Part shown: positions 1 through 9,549 of the stretch, piece by piece
Layout: every line of letters starts with the position of its first letter
Numbering within the stretch: the stretch's first letter is position 1
Origin: Pseudomonas syringae
Lineage (GTDB): Bacteria > Pseudomonadota > Gammaproteobacteria > Pseudomonadales > Pseudomonadaceae
Direction of reading: 5' to 3'
DNA length: 64,000 nucleotides
NCBI RefSeq assembly: GCF_001698815.1
Contig: NZ_LGSI01000037.1
Span: forward strand, 2,791-66,790
Program-made: the position numbers and the translations under genes
The notes under the pieces: generated by a model
Seen by the model: only the letters and a program-made list of their open reading frames with translations
Database searches by the model: none
What the model was told of the DNA's origin: nothing

Positions 1-1343
1 ACTTCGTGTCGCACTTCTGCCCAGTTATTATCTATGGGCACCGCCCCGTCATCGAGATAGCGCGACAGCGCCGTCCAGCGTTTGAGGCTGTAATCCAGAG
101 CCTTGCTAATAGCCGAGCCGTCGTGCACGAGCTGGCGCTGGGCAATCATCCAGGCATGCAAGGCGTCCATTACCGGCACGGCTTTTTCTTGGCGTATTTG
201 AAGGCGTAAATCCGGTTCCAAGTCGCGGACGTCGCGTTCGATTTCATAGAGCAACTGGATGTAGCGCAAGGCCTGCTCGGCGATCTGGCTCTTGTTGGTG
301 GCGTGTAGCTCGAAAAACTTGCGCCGCGCATGGGCCATGCAGCCGATCTCGGTCACACCCAGTTCAAAGCTGGCCTTGTAGCCGCCAAAATCGTCGCAGA
401 CCAGCTTGCCCTTCCAGTCTTGCAGGAAGTTGCGGGCGTGTTCTCCGGCGCGGCTGGGGCTGAAGTCGTAAACGACCGCCGCCAAGTCCGAGAACTGGCT
501 GGTGGCGTAGGCCCAGACATAGGCTCGGTGAGTCTTTTTAGCGCCCGGAGTGAGCATCTGCACCGGCGTTTGATCGGCATGGATCACGCCATGTTCGAGG
601 ACAGCATCACGCAGGGCATCGACCAGCGGCTGCAACTGAACACCACAGTTGCCGACCCATTGCGCCAGGGTCGAACGCGCGATAGTCAAACCGGCTCGAC
701 CAAAAATCGATTCCTGGCGATAGAGCGGTAAATGGTCGGCGAACTTCGCGATCATGACGTGGGCCAGCAGCCCCGCGGTCGGGATGCCTTTGTCGATGAC
801 CTGCGCCGGAACCGGTGCCTGGATCAGTGTTTCGCACTGATCGCAGACCCACTTGCCACGGATATGACGCTCGACGGTGAACACGCCCGGCGTGTAGTCG
901 AGTTTCTCGCTGACATCCTCGCCGATGCGCTTGAGGGCGCAGCCGCACTGGCAATGGCTGTTGTCGGGTTCGTGGTGGATCAGGGTGCGCGGAAACTGTG
1001 GCGGCAAGGCGGCGCGCTTAGGTTTTTGCCGAGCCTCGGTCGAAACGGGAACGGGTTGCAGCGCCTCAAGCTCGGCTTCGATGGCCGCGATGTCGGTGTC
1101 GATCAGGTCATCGAGCAGGCTGGCTTGATCCGGGCTTAATTGCTCGCTGCGCTTGGCAAACTTGAAGCGCTTGAGCTGCGCGATCTCGTGAGCCAGTTTC
1201 TCGTTGACCGTTTTGTGGTGGTGGATTTGCTTGTCCATCGTCTCGATTTTTTGATCGAGACTCTCGACACGCTGCATCAACTGCGCCGCCAGAGCGCGCA
1301 GTTGTTCAGGGTTTAGTTGGTCGAGATTGGGAAGCGAAGTCAT
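1..1343 (-). CDS. tnpC: IS66 family transposase TnpC (partial, C-terminus outside window)
   Basis: This is the DDE transposase of the IS66 element. Reading the minus strand from ATG at 1343 gives an uninterrupted frame to the window edge. The N-terminus (MTSLPNLDQLNPEQL) is followed by a coiled stretch, a Cys-rich zinc-binding segment (HCQCGC, then WVCDQCE) and the catalytic core. Core motifs visible are HADQTP (first Asp), CDDFGGYK (second Asp) and, close to the edge, IDNNWAE (Glu). The frame starts about 80 bases downstream of tnpB. At least 447 residues are present and the family norm is about 510, so only the C-terminal end is missing from view. Confidence 0.88.
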   Translation of the reverse strand, partial: MTSLPNLDQLNPEQLRALAAQLMQRVESLDQKIETMDKQIHHHKTVNEKLAHEIAQLKRFKFAKRSEQLSPDQASLLDDLIDTDIAAIEAELEALQPVPVSTEARQKPKRAALPPQFPRTLIHHEPDNSHCQCGCALKRIGEDVSEKLDYTPGVFTVERHIRGKWVCDQCETLIQAPVPAQVIDKGIPTAGLLAHVMIAKFADHLPLYRQESIFGRAGLTIARSTLAQWVGNCGVQLQPLVDALRDAVLEHGVIHADQTPVQMLTPGAKKTHRAYVWAYATSQFSDLAAVVYDFSPSRAGEHARNFLQDWKGKLVCDDFGGYKASFELGVTEIGCMAHARRKFFELHATNKSQIAEQALRYIQLLYEIERDVRDLEPDLRLQIRQEKAVPVMDALHAWMIAQRQLVHDGSAISKALDYSLKRWTALSRYLDDGAVPIDNNWAEVRHE

Positions 1344-1424
1344 GCCGCCGATTTTGCCAGAACAGGCCAAAACCGACGATAGGCTCATCGGACAATTGCA
1401 CGGCCTGGCTGGTCATGGCAGGCG

Positions 1425-1760
1425 TTATACGATTGAAATCGCGCTGCCTGGCCCGACTCGTTGCCAAGGCAAACCCAGCACCAAGGCGTGCAGTTGTTCG
1501 ACGCCCAATTCTATTTGAGAGCCGTGCCGAGAACTCGGCCAGAAGAACTTGCCCTGATGCAAACGGCGGGCCGCCAGCCAGATGCCCAGCCCGTCATGCA
1601 CCAGCACTTTCACGCGATTGGCGCGGCGGTTGGCAAACAGATAAGCACAGTGCGGCTGCGCCGCACCGAACACTGCTACCACCCGCGCCAGCGCAGTGTC
1701 GGTGCCGGCGCGCATGTCCATCGGTTCGGTAGCGAGCCAAATCGCATCAATGCGGATCAT
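1425..1760 (-). CDS. tnpB: IS66 family accessory protein TnpB (Orf2)
   Basis: This 111-residue IS66 accessory protein is required with TnpC for transposition of this family, though its biochemical role is unclear. The start MIRIDAIWLATEPMDMRAG is the conserved N-terminus, followed by CAYLFANRRANRVKVLVHDG, both family signatures. The frame is open further upstream, but ATG 1760 is preferred because it overlaps the tnpA stop in an ATGA, implying translational coupling. The length is normal and no lesion is seen. Confidence 0.88.
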   Translation of the reverse strand: MIRIDAIWLATEPMDMRAGTDTALARVVAVFGAAQPHCAYLFANRRANRVKVLVHDGLGIWLAARRLHQGKFFWPSSRHGSQIELGVEQLHALVLGLPWQRVGPGSAISIV

Positions 1761-2088
1761 CGCAACAGGTCTCTCAGAAAGGTCGCGCAGACAGCAGCGC
1801 TGTCGGTCGGCCAATTCACTTTGACCGTGCCGCGTGGGTGTGGAATTTCGAGACAAATAGTCGATGACGCGACTTCCGACCTTGCCCCGGTAGGCTGCAA
1901 GGGCAGCGGAATGAAAGCAGGTTGCAGCACCATGGTTTTCTGCGTTGCACTCGAATCCATTTATGGACGAGATTAGCGTTGAGGCTGTGGCTCAGCGCGA
2001 TATTGGCAATCGAAGCTCCGGGCTGGGAGCACTCTTGAATGACTTGGGCTTTGAAGGATTTGGAGTAGGAACGGCGTTGTGGCTGCAT
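1757..2088 (-). pseudogene. tnpA: IS66 family TnpA (Orf1), frameshifted
   Basis: This is a small HTH-type DNA-binding protein of the IS66 element. The N-terminal half reads in one frame from ATG 2088 (MQPQRRSYSKSFKAQVI to LVHKWIRVQ). The expected C-terminal half (KTMVLQPAFIPLPLQ to CATFLRDLLR, ending at TGA 1757-1759) lies in another frame. The switch falls at about 1935-1945, next to a run of four A on the coding strand. A one-base indel is the simplest reading; a -1 slip at the A run cannot be excluded. The downstream frame still ends in the ATGA overlap with tnpB. Confidence 0.8.
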
Positions 2089-2116
2089 GAAAGACCCGCT
2101 TAAAAGGCTAGAACTG

Positions 2117-2144
2117 GTGTCCACTTAAATTTAAGTGCACACCA
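2117..2144. repeat. 28-bp imperfect palindrome at the IS66 edge
   Basis: The sequence from 2117 to 2144 reads almost the same on both strands, centred on an AATT core with GGTGTCCACTTA on one side and its near complement on the other (one mismatched pair). It lies 29 bp upstream of the tnpA start, so it may be the terminal repeat of the element, its promoter/operator, or both. Confidence 0.6.
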
Positions 2145-2388
2145 TGTCTTGGCTTTACGGGGCAGGCTAGATGACTTTGCCGGACGCATACGCTTCATCA
2201 GCCGAGGTAAGGGAATGGAAATAGAAGGCTGGGGCTGAAAACGGGCACGAGCTATAAGGCGCACAGGTTCCCGCGGCGAAAGCCGCTGACCACCGTCGGC
2301 TCATCGCTCTTGAGTGTTTCGTCTAGATAAAGTCACTCATATGGAGGATATGGGCGTATGGTTGAAGATTGGAAGAGGAGTAATCACT

Positions 2389-2712
2389 ATGGACCGCATG
2401 GGCGATCGACTAAGAGAGGAACGTAAAAAATCAGGTCTCAGTCAGCAAGGATTCGCGGCATTGGGCGGCGTTGAGGCGAACGCTCAGGGTCACTATGAGA
2501 GTGGCAAGCGCGTACCTAAAGCCGACTATCTGGCTGCCATCGCAAAAGGAGGCGTCGATATCTTGTACGTCGTATTGGGCAAACGCACACCTACGGCTGC
2601 AGATAGCCTCGATGAGGCCGAACGAACGGTGCTTGAACATTACCGTTCCTTGGACACCGGCGATAAAAACGCCATAGGGCATCTGTCGTCATCCCTGTCC
2701 GATTGCGACTGA
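2389..2712 (+). CDS. XRE-family (Cro/CI) helix-turn-helix regulator
   Basis: This is a small DNA-binding regulator of 107 residues. Residues 5-65 form an HTH_3 domain (GDRLREERKKSGLSQQGFA, then GGVEANAQGHYESGKRVPKADYLAAI) followed by a short acidic tail. Start ATG 2389 is chosen because GAGGAG lies 8-13 bases upstream; the frame is open further 5' but without a ribosome-binding site. A close relative is encoded on the opposite strand at 2978-3511, and a 30-codon membrane ORF follows after 6 bases. Such regulators are typical of prophage or pyocin regions; the target is unknown. Confidence 0.85.
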   Translation: MDRMGDRLREERKKSGLSQQGFAALGGVEANAQGHYESGKRVPKADYLAAIAKGGVDILYVVLGKRTPTAADSLDEAERTVLEHYRSLDTGDKNAIGHLSSSLSDCD

Positions 2713-2718
2713 GCTTTG

Positions 2719-2811
2719 ATGGATCGCTTTGTTTCAATCCTTCCGGCCCTGTTAGCAATCGGTTGGGTTGGGATCGTGCTCGTTTTTCTTTGGGCAATCA
2801 CCAGCGGCTAA
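2719..2811 (+). CDS. Putative 30-residue single-span membrane peptide
   Basis: An ATG 6 bases after the XRE stop opens a 30-codon frame. The peptide starts MDRFVSILPALLAIGWVG, continues hydrophobic with a Trp and ends AITSG. It has one predicted transmembrane helix and almost no soluble part. The tight spacing suggests translational coupling to the regulator. No family is recognised. It could be a small membrane effector of the regulator, a toxin-like peptide, or a chance frame. Confidence 0.4.
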   Translation: MDRFVSILPALLAIGWVGIVLVFLWAITSG

Positions 2812-2977
2812 CAACCTGTGCAGCTCTGTCCCTGACAGATAAACATTAGCTAGATGGGAGTGATGCGAAAGTCGAGCGGATAAATGGTTTGGTGGTGACG
2901 GCAGGATGCCAGAGGAGAAGGCGTTGTATGAAGTCAATGCATCGCAGTTACCGAACCCCCAGCAGAGGCGTAACATC

Positions 2978-3511
2978 TCATGCAGAAGCATCTCGGTGCG
3001 AACCGAGTTTTTTTACCTGGTTGTCACCAATGGCCTCAGCGACTATCAAAGCATTGTTTAAGAGTGCTTCTAAAGAATAGGAGACACGTTCTGGAATATC
3101 GTCGTAGCCCTGAACTTCAGCAACCGTAGTGAGATATTTTACAGTCGCAACAATCGCAAGCTGATTTTGACAAAATGAATGAAGCCGAATCGCCCATTCG
3201 CTGCCTGCCTGTGAAAGAGAAGCCAACCGTTCGGTTTGCTCGAAGTAGGTCTCGAAGATAGTGTCGAACGAATCCGATATACCGTCCGCTCCGGGTTTTC
3301 CCGTTGGCGGCACAGGTTTCCCAGTCAGGACATAAACGACATCAATACCGGCGGTTAATATCTTTGCCAAATAGTCCGCGCGTGGAGATCTTTTTCCTTT
3401 CTCATATAAGCCTTGAGCATTAGCTGCAACGCCCCCGACCCGTCCCAGTTCCTGCTGTGTGAGCCCTATGCGGGTTCGTTCCTGTTTGAGCCTGGCGCCA
3501 ATCGTCGACAT
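2978..3511 (-). CDS. XRE-family (Cro/CI) helix-turn-helix regulator
   Basis: This 177-residue regulator has an N-terminal HTH_3 domain (MSTIGARLKQERTRIGLTQQEL) followed by AANAQGLYEKGKRSPRADYL, closely matching the regulator at 2389-2712. It carries an extra helical C-terminal domain of about 100 residues with no recognised fold. The frame is open 18 codons further 5', but that extension is unlike other family members, so ATG 3511 is preferred. The two paralogues converge. Prophage-type control is likely and the operator is not identified. Confidence 0.82.
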   Translation of the reverse strand: MSTIGARLKQERTRIGLTQQELGRVGGVAANAQGLYEKGKRSPRADYLAKILTAGIDVVYVLTGKPVPPTGKPGADGISDSFDTIFETYFEQTERLASLSQAGSEWAIRLHSFCQNQLAIVATVKYLTTVAEVQGYDDIPERVSYSLEALLNNALIVAEAIGDNQVKKLGSHRDASA

Positions 3512-3565
3512 ATCTCGATCCAAATGGGTAATGCACATAGTGGGAAGGTGGAATTTCTTTTTCAA

Positions 3566-3961
3566 TTCCGCCCGTCTTCTTGAAGTCTAGCAGTGCATCG
3601 TGGAAGGATATCCGGCATTTACAGTGCAGAAGTGACGGCCAGCCTGAGCCATAATCGAAAATCGTACCCAGGTATGGCCGGCCAGAGTCGTCCTGTCTCT
3701 GACTGTAAGTTTAGCGCATGATTTTTAGAGTAAATCGTGTCGATGACAGGTTTGGTGTTCGTCGGCAGGACGCCGGGGAGGGAGTTCAGCGTTGCAAAAC
3801 TCAACGCTAAGTTATTGATTCATATAGCCACTTGTGCCGCCTTTTGAGTGACGGCGAACGGCCCATAAATCTGTTATGAATCATGTGGTTGGCGCAGCGC
3901 CGGAGATCACCTTGACATGGTGGACTCTATAGCCGGTGTGGCTGCGGACCACCAAGACAAG
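3566..3961. other. Gene-poor stretch with a short repeat and a small inverted repeat
   Basis: No convincing gene is seen. The stretch holds one copy of a repeated motif (3762-3782) found again at 10356-10376. It also contains an inverted repeat GCGTTG/CAACGC around 3790-3808 that could form a small hairpin. Confidence 0.5.
3762..3782 (+). repeat. Copy 1 of a 21-bp exact repeat
   Basis: CGGCAGGACGCCGGGGAGGG with one preceding T occurs here and at 10356-10376. The bases just upstream (GGTTTGGTGTTCG) are also partly shared. A weaker relative is at about 2886-2921. An exact 21-mer pair is not expected by chance in 64 kb. Confidence 0.6.
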
Positions 3962-4339
3962 TTAATTCAGTTTGGCGGACTCGTCTTCATTTTTTTCAGC
4001 GACTGGTCCTTCGATCTTGAGTTGCGCGCTGGAGAGCGGGTCAGAGCTTAGCGGAGAGCTGCTGGGACTGCGAATCCAGCGGAAGAAGTAGTAAATTCCC
4101 GCCGTGAGGAGCACTGCCGCCACAACAGGATCTGGGATCTTTTTCAGAAATCCCATTAATAAGCCCCCGGCTGTCATTAGCAGAGTTGGGCCGGTGTGAA
4201 AAATTAAAAAGTACAGATACACGAGCAACGCACAAAGTATGAACACCTTGATCGCAACCCCAAAAACGGCCAAATAGAACAAGGCGGGCACCACAACTAC
4301 CGCTGCGCCTTTCAGTTTTTTCGAGGTTTTACGATTCAC
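3962..4339 (-). CDS. Small integral membrane protein of unknown function
   Basis: This 125-residue protein has three likely membrane helices (about residues 10-32, 33-48 and 72-88), a basic N-terminus (MNRKTSKKLKG) and a charged Ser/Pro/Glu-rich tail of about 35 residues. No family is recognised. Position next to a decayed cell-wall hydrolase and phage-type regulators allows a phage or bacteriocin membrane protein, but there is no holin signature to rely on. Codon composition is plausible for a real gene. Confidence 0.6.
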   Translation of the reverse strand: MNRKTSKKLKGAAVVVVPALFYLAVFGVAIKVFILCALLVYLYFLIFHTGPTLLMTAGGLLMGFLKKIPDPVVAAVLLTAGIYYFFRWIRSPSSSPLSSDPLSSAQLKIEGPVAEKNEDESAKLN

Positions 4340-4491
4340 ATTGATTAGTCCGAGCCATCATATGCGCCATCATCGCGTAGTTTTTCGGATTTGGATACGT
4401 ACCGAAGCGCCTGTGGAGTGCTGAGGTTTAACCACTGCCGATCTCAATTAAGCTTGCCACTGAGCGGGTTTCTTTCTGTCCGCAGAAAAGC

Positions 4492-4924
4492 ATGACCGCA
4501 ACTCAAAAAGATCGAGACGTACTACACGCATATTGGGCGAGGCTAAGGGCGAAATGTGGATGGGATGGTGGCCGCGGCCTTGACCATTCGCAATCGGGTT
4601 GAAATGGGCCTGTACCACGATCGCAAGCCTGACTGGTGGGGTGAGGGCTATGCCGGGGTGTGCTTGAAACCCTGGCAGTTCAGTTGCTGGAACAAGAACG
4701 ATCCGAACTATCCATTCCTCAGCGGCGCGAAGCAGATTCCGTTCCGAGAGTTTGCCCAGACGCAGATTGCTGCTGACCATGTGATGGCCGGAAAGGTGCC
4801 AGATCCAACCGGCGGGGCCACGCACTACTACGCGACCACCATGTCCGCGCCACCGGTGTGGGCGGCAAAGGCCAGGCAGACGCTGAAGCTCGGTCGTCAC
4901 GTCTTCTTCAAGGATGTGCCGTGA
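4492..4924 (+). pseudogene. Cell wall hydrolase (SleB-like, phage type), two frameshifts
   Basis: Pieces of a peptidoglycan hydrolase lie in three frames. MTATQKDRDVL is read from ATG 4492, ILGEAKGEM in a second frame, and DGMVAAALTIRNRVEMG to the stop at 4922-4924 in a third. The GEA motif and the VALTIRNR-like segment are hallmarks of the SleB/hydrolase_2 family. Restoring one base near 4523 and one near 4558 would rebuild a protein of about 144 residues. The last frame alone starts at a GTG (4556) and lacks the catalytic N-terminal part, so activity is doubtful. Confidence 0.75.
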
Positions 4925-5031
4925 TGACGCCGTGACCAAGGAATGATTGCGCTCGCGGCTCGCAAGGATATGTGCGGGAGGCTACTGGAAGGTAAATTGA
5001 TAGTCCTGCTGTTGAGCATCAACAGAGAGAA

Positions 5032-5063
5032 AACCCCGACAAGCAACAAGGCTTGTCGGGGTT
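5032..5063 (-). terminator. Rho-independent terminator of the RTX gene
   Basis: A perfect 13-bp stem (AACCCCGACAAGC with its complement) encloses a 6-base loop. On the minus strand it is followed by TTTTC. It lies 39 bases after the stop codon of the RTX gene. Confidence 0.8.
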
Positions 5064-5101
5064 GCTAGTAACGCAAAGTAGATACGGCTTTAAGCGGTAG
5101 G

Positions 5102-8100
5102 TTAGAGAATGATGTCTGTAGCCGCCAGGATAGTGACGCCGATGAGCTTAATGGCGAAATCGGTTTCGCTGTTTGTATCGGTGTTGCCGTACAGCACACC
5201 ATCCTGAAACCTCAGTTGCCCGGCTCCGGTAAAGGCAACAGCATTGCCGATGAACGAAAAAGCCTCGTTGTAGCTTGTGTTCGTTATGGCATCCAGTGTC
5301 CCCAGATCGATTTTGTCCTGCCCGCGGATGAAGTCAGTGATGACGTCAGTGCTTGCACCGGTCTTTCCCATGTCCGACAGCGAAGTGAAGATGAATGTGT
5401 CGTTGCCTGCACCACCGGTCAGCGTATCGTTGCCCGCACCGCCAATAAGTATGTCGTTGCCTGCACCACCATTAAGCAGGTTGGCAACGGAGTTGCCGGT
5501 CAGTGTGTTGCCCAGGGTATTGCCGGTGCCATTGATGGCCGCCGTGCCAGTCAGGACCAGATTCTCGACATTGGCGCTCAGCCCATAACTGATCGAGGTC
5601 TTGATGGTGTCGTTGCCGGCGCCGGAGTACTCGATCACCTGATCGCCGGCATTATCAACCACGTAGGTGTCGTTGCCTCGACCACCCAGCATCCTGTCAG
5701 CACCGACGCCGCCGGAAATGACGTTAGCACCGCTATTGCCGACGAGCTGGTTGTCCAGGGCGTTACCCGTAGCGTCGATGTTCGCGGTACCGGAAAGCGT
5801 CAGATTTTCAACGTTGTCCGACAGCGCGTAGCTCCCTGAACTGATGACCAGATCGGTTCCGCCCAGATTCGCTTCAACCACGACGTCCCCACTGTCCTGA
5901 ACGTAGTAGGTATCGTTGCCAGCTAGGCCTTCCAGGCGATTGTCCAGTCCATTACCGATCAGGGTATCGTTGTAGATACTACCTATGGCGTTCTCGATCC
6001 GTGCCTCGGTAATCTGAGTCATGCCATCAGTCAAGGCATCAACCAGATTGGAGCTGTCCGCTGCCAACGTCACGACTGTTCCGAAGCCAAGCTGATCGAC
6101 AAGGTTGTTGTAATAGGTTTCGTTGCCGGCGGTTACTGCAAAAACCGGTACGATTCCACTGGCCAACAGCTTGGTTTTGAGCAGTGCAACCGTCGGATAG
6201 TCTTCGAGCTCCAGCACCGCATCACCGTCATTGGCGACGTAAGACGTGTCGCCTGCCTTGTGATAGTCAGCATCAGTCATCACTACCGCAACCCGGAAGG
6301 ATTCGGCGCGAAAACCGAGTTCGGTCTGGCGCAAGGCGGCCTGCATCAGCGCTTCGATTTGCGCCTCTGGCGAGTCGCCGCCACTGCCGATGGTCAGCGT
6401 ATTGAGTGCATTGACCAGGCTGGTCTGATTGGCGGTCATTGCCAGATCAGTGCGATAGACGTATTCGCCCTTGTCGATGAAGGAGGCCAGGCCGAAACGA
6501 TTGTCAGCCTGAACCGAGGACAGGGCGGATACCACTTGGGGCACTAGAGTCTTCACTTTTGCAACGTCGTCGCCAAACGAGCCGGAGGCGTCCTGGAGGA
6601 AGAGCACGTCGAGTGGCACGTCTACCGTGCCTCCGGAGGAAAGCGTCACCATCCGTCCATTGATGTTGCTGGTGCTGCCAGGCGTGAGATCGATGGTGAC
6701 ACCGCCAGTAGCGCCCGAAGCGTTCAGCGTATCAATACCGCTTGTGTCTTCAATCAGGATAGATCCAGTGGTGCCGCTAACGACGTAGGTATCGTTGCCT
6801 GCACCACCGCTCAGCGTGTCATCGCCGATCGAGTCGGTTAAACGATCATTGCCCGCATCACCGAAGAGCTGGTCACTGCCTGCGCCGCCAACGAGGATGT
6901 CATTGCCATCACCGCCACGCAGGATATTGGCATTGCCGTCACCTGTAAGGCTGTCACCAAATTTGCTGCCTGACAGGTTTTCAATGTTGATCAGGGTGTC
7001 GATCCCTGACCCGCTAGTAGCCTGGCTGGCGCCATTGACCGCCACCGTGACACCCGCAGTGGCGCTGGCGTAACTGACGGTATCGTTGCCGCTACCACCA
7101 TTGATAGTACTGTTACCCACGTTGGCGGAGATCAGGTTATTCAGGGTATTGCCGGTAGCGCTCAAGGCTCCGGTGCCGATCAATGACAGGTTCTCGATGG
7201 TCGTGCGGGTTTCGAGCGAAAAACTGACCGTACTTTGAACGGTATCAACACCTGAAGTGTCGGTGATGACATCGGTATTGGTGTCGACGATATAGAGGTC
7301 GTTGCCATCGCCTCCGTTCAGTGTGTCAATCCCGGCGCCACCATTCAGGGTGTCGTTGCCAGCCAGACCGTTCAGGATATTGTTGCTGGCATTGCCCAAG
7401 AGCGTGTTGTTGCCGGCGTTGCCCGTACCGGTTAACGCGGTACCGGCCAGTGTCAGGTTTTCCAGAGTGGCGCCAAGCGTGTAATTCAGATAGCTGATAA
7501 CGGTGTCGGTACCACCGGTACTGGCTTCGGTTATGACATCTGCACTATCGCGCACCACGTAGGTGTCGTTGCCGGCACCACCGATCATCTGGTCTGCTCC
7601 CGCACCACCATCAATGATGTTGGCTGCGGCATTACCCACGATGGTGTTTGCGAGGTTGTTACCGGTGCCATTGATGGCGCCGGTTCCGGTCAGCGTCAGG
7701 TTCTCGATGGTGGCATAAGTAGCCAGACTGAAATTTACCGACGACTCTATCCGGTCCGTACCGGCCGAATCCGTAATGATATCGGTCGTGGTATCGACGA
7801 CATAGACATCGTTACCGTTGCCGCCATTCAGTGTATCGACGCCGCCCTCACCTTTGAGGGTGTCGTTGCCATCACCACCGACCAGCACATTGTTCGAAGC
7901 ATTGCCGATCAATATGTTGGCGTTGGCATTACCGGTAGCGTTCTGGGCCGTGCCGGTTAGCGTGATGTTTTCGACATTCAGAAACGTGGCAATGCTGAAG
8001 TTGACACTGCTCTTGACGGTATCGATGCCTTCATTGACATTCTCGGTGATCTTATCGCTAACCGAATCGACGACATAGAGGTCATTGCCGATACCTCCAT

Positions 8101-9046
8101 TCATCTGGTCGTCACCCGTGCCACCATCCAGGGTGTCATTGCCGCTACCGCCGATCAGGGCGTCGTTGCCAGCCCCACCTAGGAGGGTGTCATTACCATC
8201 ATTGCCACTGAGCGTGTTAGCCGCACTGTTGCCGGTAATTATATTGTCGCGCCCATTGCCGGTACCATTAATGGCGGAAGTTCCGGTCAGTGTGAGGTTG
8301 GCCTGATGCGCCGCAAGCGCTGATGTCACGCTGCTGGAAATATCCTGGGTGAAATTGACAAGACTGCTTAGTTCGGTCGAACTCATGCCCGTCAAGTAGT
8401 TGCTATTAGACAGCCCCGCGAGCGAACTGCCGATCGCCTGTGCTCCGGCCGCATTGTTCGCCAGTGCATAGAAATGCATGACAACTTTGGTTTCCCCAGC
8501 GCCAAGCGACAGGTTGTAGCTGCTCTGTGGTTGATCAACAGCGCTGTAGTTCTGACTGGTGGTGCTTGGCGAACCGGCACCTCCCGACACTACATGGACA
8601 AGATTGGCATCGGAAGTGTTAGTGCTACCGACGGCAAACCAGTCGTCAGCGGTATTGCGCAAGGTGTCACCGCTGCTGGTGGCGGTCACAACAGTCCTTG
8701 AATCGTAATAGATATTGTCCGTCAGCTGAAGATTGACTGACTGTGGGGCAATTCCGGTGTTTTTAACGACTTCCAGCGTGCGGACAAAACCATCGCCGAT
8801 GTAGGTAGTGCGCGTGAGAGTAATGCCAGAGGCAGAATCTGTCGCAGTGACAGTCTGTGTATTGGCTGTGGCGCTGGCGGATGTCCATGTCAGGTAAGCA
8901 GCCGAAGTTGATCCGCTGATGTAAAGGTTTAAGGAGCTGCTGTCCAAAGTATTGGAGGAGGGTGCTGACGTTTTAGCCTGATTGACATTGCCGCGGCTAT
9001 CGACAGCCCAAGTGTTTCCTGATGCATCCGTATAATTCAATGCCAT
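5102..9046 (-). CDS. Large RTX-repeat protein with von Willebrand factor A domain (type I secretion substrate)
   Basis: This 1314-residue protein is predicted to be exported by a type I system. Residues 1-255 form a Ser/Thr-rich beta-type domain without assigned function. Residues about 260-760 carry many glycine-rich GGxGxDxxx calcium-binding nonapeptides alternating with NLTLxGT segments. Residues about 810-1015 are a von Willebrand A domain with MIDAS motif DASGS at 819-823 and a [12 protein letters not shown] segment. Residues 1020-1215 return to RTX repeats, and 1215-1314 form a serralysin-like C-terminal secretion region. Start ATG 9046 has AAGGAG 8 bases upstream; TTG 9052 is too close to it. 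No ABC exporter, membrane-fusion or TolC gene is visible nearby. A role in adhesion is inferred from the domains. Confidence 0.9.
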   Translation of the reverse strand: MALNYTDASGNTWAVDSRGNVNQAKTSAPSSNTLDSSSLNLYISGSTSAAYLTWTSASATANTQTVTATDSASGITLTRTTYIGDGFVRTLEVVKNTGIAPQSVNLQLTDNIYYDSRTVVTATSSGDTLRNTADDWFAVGSTNTSDANLVHVVSGGAGSPSTTSQNYSAVDQPQSSYNLSLGAGETKVVMHFYALANNAAGAQAIGSSLAGLSNSNYLTGMSSTELSSLVNFTQDISSSVTSALAAHQANLTLTGTSAINGTGNGRDNIITGNSAANTLSGNDGNDTLLGGAGNDALIGGSGNDTLDGGTGDDQMNGGIGNDLYVVDSVSDKITENVNEGIDTVKSSVNFSIATFLNVENITLTGTAQNATGNANANILIGNASNNVLVGGDGNDTLKGEGGVDTLNGGNGNDVYVVDTTTDIITDSAGTDRIESSVNFSLATYATIENLTLTGTGAINGTGNNLANTIVGNAAANIIDGGAGADQMIGGAGNDTYVVRDSADVITEASTGGTDTVISYLNYTLGATLENLTLAGTALTGTGNAGNNTLLGNASNNILNGLAGNDTLNGGAGIDTLNGGDGNDLYIVDTNTDVITDTSGVDTVQSTVSFSLETRTTIENLSLIGTGALSATGNTLNNLISANVGNSTINGGSGNDTVSYASATAGVTVAVNGASQATSGSGIDTLINIENLSGSKFGDSLTGDGNANILRGGDGNDILVGGAGSDQLFGDAGNDRLTDSIGDDTLSGGAGNDTYVVSGTTGSILIEDTSGIDTLNASGATGGVTIDLTPGSTSNINGRMVTLSSGGTVDVPLDVLFLQDASGSFGDDVAKVKTLVPQVVSALSSVQADNRFGLASFIDKGEYVYRTDLAMTANQTSLVNALNTLTIGSGGDSPEAQIEALMQAALRQTELGFRAESFRVAVVMTDADYHKAGDTSYVANDGDAVLELEDYPTVALLKTKLLASGIVPVFAVTAGNETYYNNLVDQLGFGTVVTLAADSSNLVDALTDGMTQITEARIENAIGSIYNDTLIGNGLDNRLEGLAGNDTYYVQDSGDVVVEANLGGTDLVISSGSYALSDNVENLTLSGTANIDATGNALDNQLVGNSGANVISGGVGADRMLGGRGNDTYVVDNAGDQVIEYSGAGNDTIKTSISYGLSANVENLVLTGTAAINGTGNTLGNTLTGNSVANLLNGGAGNDILIGGAGNDTLTGGAGNDTFIFTSLSDMGKTGASTDVITDFIRGQDKIDLGTLDAITNTSYNEAFSFIGNAVAFTGAGQLRFQDGVLYGNTDTNSETDFAIKLIGVTILAATDIIL

Positions 9047-9549
9047 TGACAATGCTCCTTGCGTTTGAGTATTTCGGGAAGACGGGAATAGGGGAGAGGT
9101 TTATTTTTTGCCAAGTGCCGTGCGCGGGAAAAAAATCGGTCCGCTTTCCTGATGCATTGCAAGGGCATTTCGGCGATATAGGTCTGGGGCAATAGACCTG
9201 TCATCAAAACCAGGGTTTTTAGGCTCATCAGGACTTCCATTTACAAACTATGGGTGATGGGTTTTTGTTACAGGGGGAAATCGGCTGTGAAGGGGGGCAA
9301 GAATAGCCTGCTTGCTGGCCTTCTGCCATGCCTTGGCTGGATTGCCATGCAGGAATTCGCAAGCGCGGCAAAGGGGTCGGATTTAGTTCGGCGCTGTGCT
9401 GGGGGGCAGGCACTAAATCCGAGAATCATCTGGCCGATTTGATGGCGGAAAGTGTGCACATGAACCAAGCCGTCGGAGTATTGGCCAAACATTCCCGGAA
9501 GCTCGAGAGAGACTGGATGAAAACCGTGGTTTGAAGTCCGTTTTATGCA
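9047..9549. other. Gene-poor region upstream of the RTX gene
   Basis: Only short, overlapping, unlikely frames occur on both strands. The right-hand part merges into the degraded 3' end of the SRAP pseudogene. The promoter of the RTX gene must lie in the first 200 bases, but no clear box was found. Confidence 0.4.

Larger units (their letters stand above)
1..2144 (-). mobile_element. IS66-family insertion sequence, left part outside the window
   Basis: Three adjacent minus-strand genes have the IS66 order tnpA-tnpB-tnpC, with tnpC running past position 1. The tnpA stop and tnpB start share an ATGA at 1757-1760, the usual coupled arrangement in this family. The upstream side ends near a 28-bp imperfect palindrome (2117-2144), taken here as the element's outer end. 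The other terminus and any target duplication are outside the window. The tnpA frameshift suggests that this copy may be inactive. Confidence 0.85.

Noticed and set aside
5216..8701. Regularly repeated short motifs on the plus strand that look CRISPR-like or like many small repeat proteins
   Set aside because: They are the complement of RTX nonapeptide and NLTLxGT codons; the repeats are imperfect and read through in one frame on the minus strand.
9037..9240. A 67-codon minus-strand frame upstream of the RTX gene
   Set aside because: It overlaps the RTX ribosome-binding site and start and lacks any family or signal features.
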